From positions 1 to 60,703 of the forward strand of contig VGDO01000010.1 in assembly GCA_016869645.1 (NCBI GenBank): a DNA stretch of 60,703 nucleotides, written 5' to 3'. The notes under the pieces were generated by a model, which saw only the letters and a list, made by a program, of their open reading frames with translations, was not told where the DNA came from and searched no databases. Position numbers and translations under genes: made by a program. Position 1 is the first letter of the stretch. Every line of letters begins with the position of its first letter. Shown one piece after another: positions 17,405-26,253 of the stretch. The DNA comes from Alphaproteobacteria bacterium (GTDB taxonomy: Bacteria; Pseudomonadota; Alphaproteobacteria; SHVW01).

Positions 17405-20400
17405 ATGAGCATTTCCGCACCTTCCGCGCCGGCGGATGCCGAAGCCGCCTTTCTGGCCGAGCAGACTCGCCTTCTCTACCGGGGGTTTCCGGCCGCGATC
17501 GCCGGCAATATCGGTGTCGCCGGCCTGGTCTCCCTCCTGCAGTGGCATGTCGTCGGATCGTCGACTGTGGGTGTCTGGCTGCTGCTGCTCGCGCTGTCCT
17601 TGGCGTTGCGTGCGGCTACGGCGCTGGCCTTCCGACGCACGGCGCCGGAAGGGCGCGACGACCGGAAATGGCTGCTCCTGTTCCGCATCGGCGCGGCGAT
17701 GACCGGCCTCGCCTGGGGAGCGGCGAGCCTCATTCTTTTCCCCGCCGACAACGTCGCCCACCAGGCTCTGCTTGCCTTCGCGCTGGGCGGCGTATCGGCA
17801 GGCGCCACGGCCTCGCTCGCGGTCGACCGGGTGTCGGTGATGGTTTTCACGGTGCCGACCCTGATTCCGCTGGTCGCTCGCCTCTTCATCGAGGGCGGCA
17901 ATTTCGGCCTGTCTATGGCGGCGATGGCGATCCTGTTCTTCGCCTACATCACCTTCAGCCTGCGCGACGCCTACAGCAGCCTGCGCGACAGCGTGCTGTT
18001 GCGCGTCGCGGCGACCGGCCATGCGCGCGATCTCGAGGAGAGCGAGCGGCGCCTGCGCGATTTCACGGAGATCTCCACGGATTGGATCTGGGAAAGCGAC
18101 GCACAGGGCCGCGTGATCTATCTCTCCGCGCCGGGTCGGCAGGCGAAGGAGGACGAGGTCCAGGCGCCCGATGATCGCGCCGTCATCGGCAAGACGCTGG
18201 CTGAGGCGGACCGGATCTTCGGCGGTGATCCGCAGCATTGGCGACGCATCGAGGCGGCAGTGGCCCGGCGCGAGGAGTTCCGCGACGTGCCGCAGAGCCG
18301 TCGCACGCGTTCCGGCGCGCTGCGTATGATCTCCATCAACGGACGGCCGGTCTACGGCGAGAACGGCCGGTTCCTCGGCTATCGCGGCTCGATGCGCGAT
18401 CGCACCAAGGAGCTGTCGAGCCAGACGGCACTCATCGAGAAGACGCGCATCCTCGACGCCATGCTGGCCGCGCTGCCGGACGGCGTTCAGATCTATGATT
18501 CCAAATTGAAGCTGATCACGGCCAACGATAAGCTGTTCAAACTGCTGGGTATCGACCAGGACAAGGCACTCGCAGCGGAGCATCCGGGCTGGTACATCGC
18601 GCGCGAGTTGGCGCGCCGAGGCGAATACGGTCCGGGCGATCCCGAGGAGCTCGCCCGCTCGCGCTTCGACCTGGTCGAGCAGCCGGAAGTGCACTACGAG
18701 CGCCAGATGAAGCATGGTCCGTGGATTCAGGTCGACGGCCTGCGCATTCCCGATGTCGGCTGGATCGGCATCTATCGCGACATCTCCGAGCGCAAGCGGC
18801 GCGAGCTCCAGATTGGGCGCCAGGCAGATCTCCTGAACTCGATCGTCGCCAACATGGGCGACGGCATTTCCGTATTCGACGCGGACAAAAGGCTGGTCGG
18901 CTGGAATCAGCATTTTCTCGACCTGACCGGCGTCGATCCGGCGATCGCGCGGCAGGGCACGCCGCTGCGCGACATCCTTCTCAGCCAGGCACGCAGGGGC
19001 GAATTCGGCCCTTGCGATCCTGAAACCGAGACCAAACGGCGCCTCGAACTTCTGAAGAACGTCCAGTCCGTCATCTCCGAGCGGACCCGGCCGGACGGAC
19101 GCATCATCGAGCTTCGGCGTAATCCGCTGGCAGGCGGCGGCTTCCTGACGATCTATGTCGATATCACGGCGCGCCGCCGCGCCGAGAGGGCGTTGCGCGA
19201 CCTGAACGCCGAGCTCGAGCAGCGCGTGACGGAGCGCACGGCGGCACTGGCCGAGAGCGAGCGCTTCAACCGCGCCACCATCGACTCGATGCAGGCGCTG
19301 CTCGCTGTGCTCGACGGCTCGGGCCGGATCATCGCGTCGAACTCGGCCTGGCGCGGCGCCGCGGCCGCCGGCGGCCTGCCCTGGCAGACCGCCGAGGACG
19401 GCGCCGACTATCTGGACGTCTGTGTCCATGCCGCCGCTGCCGGCGTCGATGGTGCGGGCGCGGTGGCCGAGGGCATTCGCGACGTGATGGCCGGCCGGCG
19501 CGCCGAGTTCGAAGTCGAATACGTGCAACCGCTCGCCGAGGGGCGGCGCTGGTTCCTCTGCCGTGTCACGCGCTTCGGTCCGACCGAAGCCATGCGCGTC
19601 GTGGTCGTGCACAATGACGTGACGACCGTGCGCGCCGCGCTGGAGCGCGCCGCCGCCAGCGAGCGCATCTTCGAATCGCTCGCGACCTCGTCGCCGGTCG
19701 GCGTGTTCCGCACGGATGCGCAGGGCGGCTGTCTCTACGTCAACCAGCGCTGGAGCGAGATCGCCGGCATGTCGGCCGAACGAGCGCGCGGCAGCGGGTG
19801 GCTGGCGGCGCTGCACGCGGAAGATCGCGCCCGTGTCGAGAAGGAATGGTCCTCCGCGGTGTGGGCTGCCGTGCCGTTCCGCTCGGAGTTCCGCTTCGAG
19901 CGCCCGGACGGCACGGTGAGCTCCGTAATCGGCCAGGCCGTCGAGATCCGCGACGCCCAGGGCGTCGTGACCGGCTACATGGGCACGCTGACCGATATCA
20001 CTGAGCGGCTCCGCTCCGAGGAGCGGCTGCGCGCCATGCAGAAGATGGAGGCGATCGGCAAGCTGACCGGCGTCCTGGCCCACGACCTCAACAACTACCT
20101 CGGCATCATCATCGGCAACCTCGATCTGTTGCGCGAGGATGGCGTCGCCGATTCCGAGGCGCCGGCGCTGATCGAGGCCGCGCTCAATGGAGCCATGCGC
20201 GGCGCCGAACTGACGCGCAGCCTGCTCGCCTTCTCGCGCCGGCAGTCGATCCATCCCGATCGCGCCGATATCAGCCGCAGGCTGGCCTCGATCATGGACA
20301 TGCTGAAGCGCACGCTGGGCGAGGACATCACGGTCAAGGCCGAGCTCGCGGATGACATCTGGCCGGTCATGATCGATGGGGCACAGTTCGACAGCTGCAT

Positions 20401-21172
20401 CGTCAATCTGGCCAACAATGCCCGCGATGCCATGCCGCGTGGCGGCACGCTGACCATCGGCACGCGCAACGCCGAGCTCGACGCTGCCTATGCCGCGACC
20501 GAGCCCGACGTGCAGCCGGGACAATATGCCGTCGTCGAGGTCACCGATTCCGGCCATGGCATTCCCGCCGACGTGCTCGCCAACGTGTTCGAGCCGTTCT
20601 TCACGACCAAGGCGCCCGGCCACGGCACCGGCCTCGGGCTCAGCATGGTCTATGGCTTCGTGCGCCAATCGGGTGGCCACGTGAAGATCTACAGCGAGGT
20701 CGGGCACGGTACCTGCGTGCGCATCTACCTGCCGCGCCTGCGCGAAGCCGCACCCGCGACCGCATCGGCAGCGCCCGCCGCCGCGGTGACGAACAAGGCG
20801 CGCGGCGAAACCGTGCTCGTCGTCGAGGACAACTCGCTGATGCGGCGCACGGCCTGCGCCCAGCTCCGCTCGCTCGGCTACGACGTCGTCGAGGCCGACA
20901 ACGCCGAAAGCGGATTGGCCGCACTCGATCGGCCGGACCTCAGGGTCGATCTGCTGTTCAGCGACATCGTCATGCCCGGTCCGATGAGCGGCTACGATCT
21001 CGCCAAGGTGGCGGTGCAGCGCCGGCCGGGCTTGAAGGTGCTGCTCACCTCCGGTTTCCCGGGCAGCACGCTGCGCCTCGATGGCGCCGCACCGCTGGAA
21101 TTCCCGCTTCTCGCCAAACCCTATCGGCGCGACGAGCTGGTGCGCGCCATCCGCTCCGTGCTGGAAGGCTAG
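17405..21172 (+). CDS. Membrane hybrid histidine kinase with five PAS domains and a receiver
   Basis: A 1255-residue sensor. Residues 1-190 hold about six membrane helices. Then come five PAS domains (roughly 215-330, 350-460, 480-600, 620-745 and 755-875), two of the PAS_7 type with the repeated ARRGE(Y/F)GP segment. A coiled linker (LNAELEQRVTERTAALAESE) joins the third and fourth. The HisKA phospho-acceptor is H893 in GVLAHDLNNYL; the ATPase has NLANNARDAM and FFTTKAPGHGTGLGLSM. The receiver at about 1138-1250 has VLVVEDN and phospho-acceptor D1187 in LLFSDIVMPG. No cognate regulator is adjacent; the signal is unknown. Confidence 0.93.
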   Translation: MSISAPSAPADAEAAFLAEQTRLLYRGFPAAIAGNIGVAGLVSLLQWHVVGSSTVGVWLLLLALSLALRAATALAFRRTAPEGRDDRKWLLLFRIGAAMTGLAWGAASLILFPADNVAHQALLAFALGGVSAGATASLAVDRVSVMVFTVPTLIPLVARLFIEGGNFGLSMAAMAILFFAYITFSLRDAYSSLRDSVLLRVAATGHARDLEESERRLRDFTEISTDWIWESDAQGRVIYLSAPGRQAKEDEVQAPDDRAVIGKTLAEADRIFGGDPQHWRRIEAAVARREEFRDVPQSRRTRSGALRMISINGRPVYGENGRFLGYRGSMRDRTKELSSQTALIEKTRILDAMLAALPDGVQIYDSKLKLITANDKLFKLLGIDQDKALAAEHPGWYIARELARRGEYGPGDPEELARSRFDLVEQPEVHYERQMKHGPWIQVDGLRIPDVGWIGIYRDISERKRRELQIGRQADLLNSIVANMGDGISVFDADKRLVGWNQHFLDLTGVDPAIARQGTPLRDILLSQARRGEFGPCDPETETKRRLELLKNVQSVISERTRPDGRIIELRRNPLAGGGFLTIYVDITARRRAERALRDLNAELEQRVTERTAALAESERFNRATIDSMQALLAVLDGSGRIIASNSAWRGAAAAGGLPWQTAEDGADYLDVCVHAAAAGVDGAGAVAEGIRDVMAGRRAEFEVEYVQPLAEGRRWFLCRVTRFGPTEAMRVVVVHNDVTTVRAALERAAASERIFESLATSSPVGVFRTDAQGGCLYVNQRWSEIAGMSAERARGSGWLAALHAEDRARVEKEWSSAVWAAVPFRSEFRFERPDGTVSSVIGQAVEIRDAQGVVTGYMGTLTDITERLRSEERLRAMQKMEAIGKLTGVLAHDLNNYLGIIIGNLDLLREDGVADSEAPALIEAALNGAMRGAELTRSLLAFSRRQSIHPDRADISRRLASIMDMLKRTLGEDITVKAELADDIWPVMIDGAQFDSCIVNLANNARDAMPRGGTLTIGTRNAELDAAYAATEPDVQPGQYAVVEVTDSGHGIPADVLANVFEPFFTTKAPGHGTGLGLSMVYGFVRQSGGHVKIYSEVGHGTCVRIYLPRLREAAPATASAAPAAAVTNKARGETVLVVEDNSLMRRTACAQLRSLGYDVVEADNAESGLAALDRPDLRVDLLFSDIVMPGPMSGYDLAKVAVQRRPGLKVLLTSGFPGSTLRLDGAAPLEFPLLAKPYRRDELVRAIRSVLEG

Positions 21173-21192
21173 GGCGCCCCATCGATTGCTCT

Positions 21193-21226
21193 CGCATGAG
21201 AAAATCTAGGGCTCACGCATGAGAAA
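21193..21226. repeat. Tandem 11-bp direct repeats upstream of the CmcJ-like gene
   Basis: CGCATGAGAAA occurs at 21193-21203 and again at 21216-21226, a 23-bp period close to two helical turns. The first copy sits in TCTCGCATGAGA, which has 4-bp inverted ends. Location just upstream of a gene suggests a regulator site. Confidence 0.5.
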
Positions 21227-21315
21227 TCATCGTGAAAACCAGGCTTTCTGAGGCTTGCTGGCAAACCAGATTCGGCCATATTGAAACCATCGTCGAACTG
21301 ACCGGGCAGGTCGTC

Positions 21316-22170
21316 ATGCCAAGCATCGCCGCACGCACCGCTACCCGCGAACGCCCTAGGGCGGACGGCTCCGAGACGGTCGGCGCCCAGATGTATTATC
21401 TCGCCGACATGGCGGTGAAGCCGGTCACGTACAACCCGCCCGAAGGCACGGGCATGCCGACGCGGGAGGGCAATTACGGCTACTTCCCGGTGCGCGTGCG
21501 CAACGCGCGCCCATTCGCAGCGGAGCTGTCGCTCGACCGCGAGGCCTTCATTCTGACGCGCCACGACACCAAGGTGCGCAACTTCTTCGACACGGACGAG
21601 ATCCGCCGGGTTTACTACCCCGAGGTCGAGGCGTTCATTCGGAAGACGACTGGCGCGGAGAAGGTCGTCGTGTTCGATCACACGATTCGGGTCGCCGACC
21701 GCGCGGTCGAGCGCGGACTGCGCGCGCCGGTGCGCAGCGTGCACAACGACTACACGGAGAGGTCGGGGCCCCAGCGCGTGCGCGACCTGCTGGCGCCGGA
21801 CGAGGCCGAGGCGCGCCTCAAGCGGCGCTTCGCCGAATTCAACCTCTGGCGCCCGATCAGCGGGCCAGTCGAGAGTTGGCCGCTGGCGCTGGTCGATGCC
21901 AGCAGCATCGCGCCGCAGGATTTGGCCGCTTGCGACCTCGTCTACGAGAAGCGCACGGGCGAGATCTATATCGGCGTCTACAATCCCTCTCATCGCTGGC
22001 TCTACTTTCCGGCGATGGAGCGGCACGAGGCCGTGATCATCAAATGCTACGATTCGGCGCTCGACGGACGCGCGCGCTTCTCGCTCCACTCGTCCTTCGA
22101 TGACCCGACCTCGCCGCCCGACGCCGCGCCGCGCGAGAGCATCGAGATCCGCGTCTTCGCGTTCTTCTAG
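21316..22170 (+). CDS. CmcJ/NvfI-like oxidoreductase
   Basis: A 284-residue soluble protein similar to the CmcJ/NvfI family, which includes proteins from cephamycin and fungal meroterpenoid pathways and plant gibberellin-oxidase-like relatives. Recognisable family segments are VVVFDHTIR, SVHNDYTERSGPQRV with a H143-x-D145 pair, FNLWRPISGPVESWPLAL, and the C-terminal WLYFPAMERHEAVIIKCYDS. The H-x-D pair would fit a 2-oxoglutarate/Fe(II) enzyme. An alternative GTG start at 21232 would add 28 residues of unlike composition. Role here unknown. Confidence 0.75.
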   Translation: MPSIAARTATRERPRADGSETVGAQMYYLADMAVKPVTYNPPEGTGMPTREGNYGYFPVRVRNARPFAAELSLDREAFILTRHDTKVRNFFDTDEIRRVYYPEVEAFIRKTTGAEKVVVFDHTIRVADRAVERGLRAPVRSVHNDYTERSGPQRVRDLLAPDEAEARLKRRFAEFNLWRPISGPVESWPLALVDASSIAPQDLAACDLVYEKRTGEIYIGVYNPSHRWLYFPAMERHEAVIIKCYDSALDGRARFSLHSSFDDPTSPPDAAPRESIEIRVFAFF

Positions 22171-22275
22171 GCCCGCAGATTTCGCCGGTGCAGGTCCCAT
22201 GACCCGCATGCTGCGGCCGTTGACGGCTGCATCGCTGCTCTCCACACTCTGGCCGGCATCGTCAGGGGAGCAGCC

Positions 22276-23055
22276 ATGGATCTCAAGCTTGCCGGCCGCA
22301 GCGCGCTGATCACCGGGGCATCGAAGGGCATCGGCCTCGCGGTCGCCGAGGAGCTCGCGGGCGAGGGGGTGGACGTCCACATCGCGTCGCGCAGCGAGGA
22401 GACGCTGCGTGCGGCGGCCGAGATGATCCGGGCCAAGCGCCAGGTGCGTGTCGAGATCCATCCGGTCGACATCGGCAAGCCCGGGGCGGCCGAGAAGCTC
22501 GTGGCCGCGTGCGCAGGCGTCGATTTCCTGATCAACAATGCCGGGGCCATTCCCGGCGGCGACCTCGACACGGTCGACGAGGCGCGCATGCGCGAGGCCT
22601 GGGATCTCAAGCTGTTCGGCTACGTCAACATGTGTCGCGCCATGCTCAAGCACATGCGCCAGCGCAAGAGCGGCGTCATCGTCAACATCATCGGCAGCGC
22701 CGGCGAGCGGCACGATCCGCTCTACATCGCCGGCAGCACGGCCAATGCCGGTCTGATGGCCTTCACCCGCGCGCTCGGTGGATCCGCGATCAAGTCCAAT
22801 ATTCGCGTCGTCGGCATCAATCCCGGGCCGATCGCGACCGACCGCCACGTGACGCTGCAGCGCAAGCGCGCGCAGGACAAGTTCGGCGATCCCGAGCGCT
22901 GGAAGGAGCTGGCGGCGGGCATGCCGCTCGGGCGCGCCGGCACGACCGCGGAGATCTCCGGTCTCGTCGCCTTCCTCTGCTCGGAGCGCGCCGGCTACAT
23001 CAACGGCACGGTGATCACCGTGGATGGCGGTGCGGCGACCCACGGGCCGCACTGA
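22276..23055 (+). CDS. SDR family protein with atypical active site
   Basis: A 259-residue short-chain dehydrogenase with normal cofactor motif TGASKGIGLAVA and NNAG. The active-site stretch is unusual: Y150 in LYIAGSTANAGL is followed at +4 by S154 where Lys is expected, and the nearest serine (S141, NIIGSAGE) is nine residues before the Tyr, not about 13. Related SDRs with a YIAGS-type motif are recalled, so this may be a subfamily trait. The C-terminus has ITVDGGAATHGPH. Reaction unknown. It lies 16 bp upstream of an alpha/beta hydrolase on the same strand. Confidence 0.85.
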   Translation: MDLKLAGRSALITGASKGIGLAVAEELAGEGVDVHIASRSEETLRAAAEMIRAKRQVRVEIHPVDIGKPGAAEKLVAACAGVDFLINNAGAIPGGDLDTVDEARMREAWDLKLFGYVNMCRAMLKHMRQRKSGVIVNIIGSAGERHDPLYIAGSTANAGLMAFTRALGGSAIKSNIRVVGINPGPIATDRHVTLQRKRAQDKFGDPERWKELAAGMPLGRAGTTAEISGLVAFLCSERAGYINGTVITVDGGAATHGPH

Positions 23056-23071
23056 CCGGCGGAGTCCGAAC

Positions 23072-23953
23072 ATGCCGAGCGCCAAAGCGTCCGACGGCGT
23101 CACCCTCCACTACGAGGAGACCGGCAGCGGTCTGCCGATCATCTTCGTCCACGAGTTCGCGGGCGACCATCGGAGCTGGGAGCCGCAGCTCCGGCATTTC
23201 GGGCGGCGCTATCGCTGCATCGCCTACAATGCGCGCGGCTACCCGCCTTCGGCTGTGCCGGAGGACGTGTCGTTCTATTCCCAGGCTCGCGCAGCCGACG
23301 ACATCCGCGACGTGCTCAAGCATCTCGGCATCGACCGCGCGCACGTCGTCGGCCTGTCCATGGGCGGCTTCGCAACGCTGCATTTCGGCCTGACCTATCC
23401 CTACATGGCCGTGTCGCTGACCGTGGCCGGCTGCGGCTACGGCGCCGAGCCGGGCAAGCGCCAGCAGTTCCAGCAGGAGGCCGAGGCGGCCGCCGCGCGC
23501 TTCAGGTCGGACGGGTCGCAAAAGGTGGCGGAGGGCTATGCGCTTGGCGCCGCGCGCGTGCAGTTCCAGAACAAGGATCCGCGCGGCTGGGACGAGTTCC
23601 GCCGCCAGCTCGGCGAGCATTCCGCGACCGGCTCGGCCCTGACCCTGCTCGGTGTCCAGCGCGACCGCCCGTCGCTTTACGACCTCAAGGACAAGCTCGC
23701 GAAGCTCGTCGTGCCGACCTTGATCGTCAATGGTGATGAGGACGAGCCCTGCCTCGATCCTGGCCTGATGCTCAAGCGGACGATCCCGTCTTCCGCCCTC
23801 GTCGTGCTGCCGCGCACCGGTCACACTTTCAACATCGAGGAGCCCGACCTCTTCAATCGGGTGCTCGGCGATTTCCTGGCCCAGGTCGACGCCGGCCGCT
23901 GGACCCTGCGCGATCCGCGCTCGGTTAGCGCGTCGATCCTGGGTTCGCGCTGA
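23072..23953 (+). CDS. Alpha/beta hydrolase
   Basis: A 293-residue alpha/beta-hydrolase-fold protein. The oxyanion region is IIFVHEFAGDHRSWEPQL, the nucleophile elbow is GLSMGG with the catalytic Ser, the acid lies near VNGDEDEPC and the histidine is in PRTGHTFNIEEP. Family members include hydrolases of acyl thioesters, lactones and enol-lactones. ATG at 23072 follows GGAG. It is close behind the SDR and next to CoA-enzyme genes, which fits a degradation pathway. Confidence 0.85.
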   Translation: MPSAKASDGVTLHYEETGSGLPIIFVHEFAGDHRSWEPQLRHFGRRYRCIAYNARGYPPSAVPEDVSFYSQARAADDIRDVLKHLGIDRAHVVGLSMGGFATLHFGLTYPYMAVSLTVAGCGYGAEPGKRQQFQQEAEAAAARFRSDGSQKVAEGYALGAARVQFQNKDPRGWDEFRRQLGEHSATGSALTLLGVQRDRPSLYDLKDKLAKLVVPTLIVNGDEDEPCLDPGLMLKRTIPSSALVVLPRTGHTFNIEEPDLFNRVLGDFLAQVDAGRWTLRDPRSVSASILGSR

Positions 23954-23963
23954 CGCCAAATCG

Positions 23964-24070
23964 TCACCCTGAGCCTGTCGAAGGGTGATGACGCCGGCCG
24001 AAACAATGATGCCAATTCGTTAGGGTACGAACTGCAGCGGGGCCTCATCCTTCGGCAGGCTCAGGATGAG
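23964..24070. repeat. Pair of inverted intergenic palindromes
   Basis: Two hairpin units face each other between convergent genes. Unit 1 (23964-23988) has arms TCACCCT/AGGGTGA; unit 2 (24044-24070) has arms CTCATCC/GGATGAG. Their 17-bp cores (23968-23984 and the complement of 24049-24065) are CCTGAGCCTG(T/C)CGAAGG, differing at one base. This core is a common intergenic repeat in proteobacteria and probably also ends transcription from both sides. Confidence 0.8.
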
Positions 24071-24081
24071 GCAATTTCTAG

Positions 24082-24864
24082 TCACCGCCCCTGAAACTTC
24101 GCGCGCCGCTTCTCCAGGAAAGCGCGGCCGCCCTCCTTGTAGTCGTCGCTTTCGATCGAGCGGGTCACCAGCTTGGCGAATTCCGCCTCGCGCCCGTGGG
24201 CGGAGCCGTCGGCCAGCCCGTTGAGGATGGTCTTCATGCCGGCGATCGCGAGCGGCGCGTTCTCGGTCATGCGCTGGGCAAAGGCGATCGCGGCCTCTTC
24301 GACCGGACCCTCGGTCGTCGCATCGACGAAGCCCATGCGCAGAGCCTCGTCGAGCTCGACCGGCGCGCCCGAGAACAGGATGCGCTTGGCATTCGACAGG
24401 CCCACCGTCGTGAACAGGGCCTCGCACTCGCCGAGGCTGTAGACGATGCCGAGCTTCGCGGCGGGGATGCCGAACTTGGCGCCGGTGCGCGCGACGCGGA
24501 AGTCGCAGCACAACGAAAGGCCGCACCCGCCGCCCATGGCGAAACCCTCGACCGCAGCAATGGTCGGCTTGGGCATGGCGCGGATCGCCGTGTAGGACGT
24601 GCCGCTGTCGCGGTCGTAGATCTCGGCGTCCGCGGCGGTCGAGCGCACGGCGGCGAACTCACTGATGTCGGCGCCGGCGCAGAAATGGCCGCCGGCACCG
24701 GTCAGGATCACGACGCGCACGTCGGGTCGGCGGGCGAGATCGGTGAAGATCACGCCGAGCTCGCGCCACATGGCGAGCGACATGGCGTTGCGCTTGGCCG
24801 GCCGGTTGAGCGTGACCACGGCAATGCCCTGGGCATCGACGCGTAGCAGGATATCGTCCGACAA
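24082..24864 (-). CDS. Enoyl-CoA hydratase/isomerase family protein
   Basis: A 260-residue crotonase. The oxyanion-hole segments are FCAGADISEF and EGFAMGGGCGLSLCCDFRVA, followed by AKLGIVYSLGECEAL. The position that carries the second catalytic Glu in hydratases (E-x-G-x-x-P) is replaced here by KLGIVYSLG, so the exact reaction is unsure. The TTG at 24864 is chosen, with GGAGGG about 9 bp upstream, giving the usual length; an ATG 14 codons further up lacks such a site. Divergent from the CoA transferase. Confidence 0.85.
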   Translation of the reverse strand: MSDDILLRVDAQGIAVVTLNRPAKRNAMSLAMWRELGVIFTDLARRPDVRVVILTGAGGHFCAGADISEFAAVRSTAADAEIYDRDSGTSYTAIRAMPKPTIAAVEGFAMGGGCGLSLCCDFRVARTGAKFGIPAAKLGIVYSLGECEALFTTVGLSNAKRILFSGAPVELDEALRMGFVDATTEGPVEEAAIAFAQRMTENAPLAIAGMKTILNGLADGSAHGREAEFAKLVTRSIESDDYKEGGRAFLEKRRAKFQGR

Positions 24865-24992
24865 GATGAGGTTCCCTCCTCCCTGTGCGTCGCTAGCTTG
24901 CCACACGCGGCGCAGGCTTCAATGCGAAACCCTTGCGCCGCTGTCATGTCCCGCCGAGACTGAAGCCCGGTGACAATGAGCGGAGCGCACCC

Positions 24993-26231
24993 ATGCCGTC
25001 AGCGCTGGCGGGACTGAAGGTCCTCGACTTCTCGCAGAACCTGGCCGGGCCCTATTGCGCCATGATCCTAGCCGACCAGGGCGCCGACGTGATCAAGGTC
25101 GAGCCGCCAGGCGAGGGCGACGCCGCGCGCGACATGCCGCCCTTCCTCGGCCCCGAAGGCCGCGGCGAGAGCTCGCCCTTCATGCTGTGGAACCGCAACA
25201 AGCGCGGCGTCGTGCTCGACCTCAAGACCGCGGACGGGCTGGCGGCGGCACGCGCGCTCGGCGAGCGCAGCGACGTGCTGATCGAGAATTTCCGCCCCGG
25301 CGTGCTCGAGCGCCTCGGGCTTGGCTACAAGTTTCTGTCGAAGCGCAACAAGGGCTTGATCTGGTGCTCGATCTCCGGCTTTGGCCAGACCGGCCCCTAT
25401 CGCGAGCGCGGCGGCTACGACCTGATGACCCAGGCGATGTCCGGATTGATGGCTGTGTGCGGCGAGGTCGACGGACCACCGCTCCGCCTGCCGATCGCGA
25501 TCTCCGACGTCGCCGCCGGCATGTTCGGCGCGATCGGCATACTCAGTGCGCTGCAGGCCCGCACGCGCACCGGCCGCGGCCAGCAAGTCGACACGTCGCT
25601 GTTCGAGGCCGCCGTCTCGCTGCAGGTCTACGAGGCCGCCTATTTTTTCGCGACGGGTTTACGCCCGCCGCGCCTCGGCCAGAAGCACCGCGGCAGCGCG
25701 CCCTACCAGGTGTTCCAGACCAGCAATGGGTGGATGACCATCGGCGGATCGGCACAGGTCATGTGGACGCGCCTCTGCCGGGTGCTCGGCATGGAGCATC
25801 TGCTCGAGGACGAGCGCTTTCGCGCCAATGCCGGCCGCGTGCTGCACAACGATCTTCTGGTCGACATTCTCAGCGAGAAGATTAAGACGCAGAGCACGCA
25901 GCATTGGGCAGACGCCATGACCGCGGCCGGGATTCCCGTCGGCCCGGTCATGACCCATCCCGAGGTGTTCGCCGATCCGCAGATTCTTCACCGCCACATG
26001 GTCGTGCCGGTCAATCACCCGACCGCCGGCGCCACGCGCACATTGGGCGTGCCAGTCAAGCTGTCCCGCACGCCCGGCAGGGTGCGCCGGCCGGCGCCGA
26101 CGCTCGGACAGCATACGCAGGAAGTGTTGCGCGAGCTGCGCCGCGCGGCGGCGACGTCAAAGCGCAAGACCCCGGCCAGAAAGACGAAGAGAGCGACGAA
26201 ACCGGCGCGGCGCGCAAGAGCGAAGCGATAG
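24993..26231 (+). CDS. Class III CoA transferase (CaiB/BaiF) with basic tail
   Basis: A 412-residue formyl-CoA/carnitine-CoA transferase family protein. The N-terminus LKVLDFSQNLAGPYCAMILA, the CoA-binding GADVIKVEPPGEGD, and the catalytic region GFGQTGPYRERGGYDLMTQA (Asp is the acyl acceptor) are all typical. The last 30 residues (about 383-412) are unusual: 15 are Lys or Arg, with TSKRKTPARKTKR and PARRARAKR, as in histone H1-like proteins. ATG at 24993 follows GGAG. It overlaps no neighbour; the PfkB gene starts 22 bp later. Confidence 0.9.
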   Translation: MPSALAGLKVLDFSQNLAGPYCAMILADQGADVIKVEPPGEGDAARDMPPFLGPEGRGESSPFMLWNRNKRGVVLDLKTADGLAAARALGERSDVLIENFRPGVLERLGLGYKFLSKRNKGLIWCSISGFGQTGPYRERGGYDLMTQAMSGLMAVCGEVDGPPLRLPIAISDVAAGMFGAIGILSALQARTRTGRGQQVDTSLFEAAVSLQVYEAAYFFATGLRPPRLGQKHRGSAPYQVFQTSNGWMTIGGSAQVMWTRLCRVLGMEHLLEDERFRANAGRVLHNDLLVDILSEKIKTQSTQHWADAMTAAGIPVGPVMTHPEVFADPQILHRHMVVPVNHPTAGATRTLGVPVKLSRTPGRVRRPAPTLGQHTQEVLRELRRAAATSKRKTPARKTKRATKPARRARAKR

Positions 26232-26253
26232 GGCTGTCCCGCAGGACCTAACC

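Noticed and set aside
17306..20707. 1133-residue minus-strand open frame opposite the histidine kinase
   Set aside because: No recognisable family and a composition typical of antisense GC-rich frames; the plus strand encodes clear PAS, HisKA and ATPase motifs.
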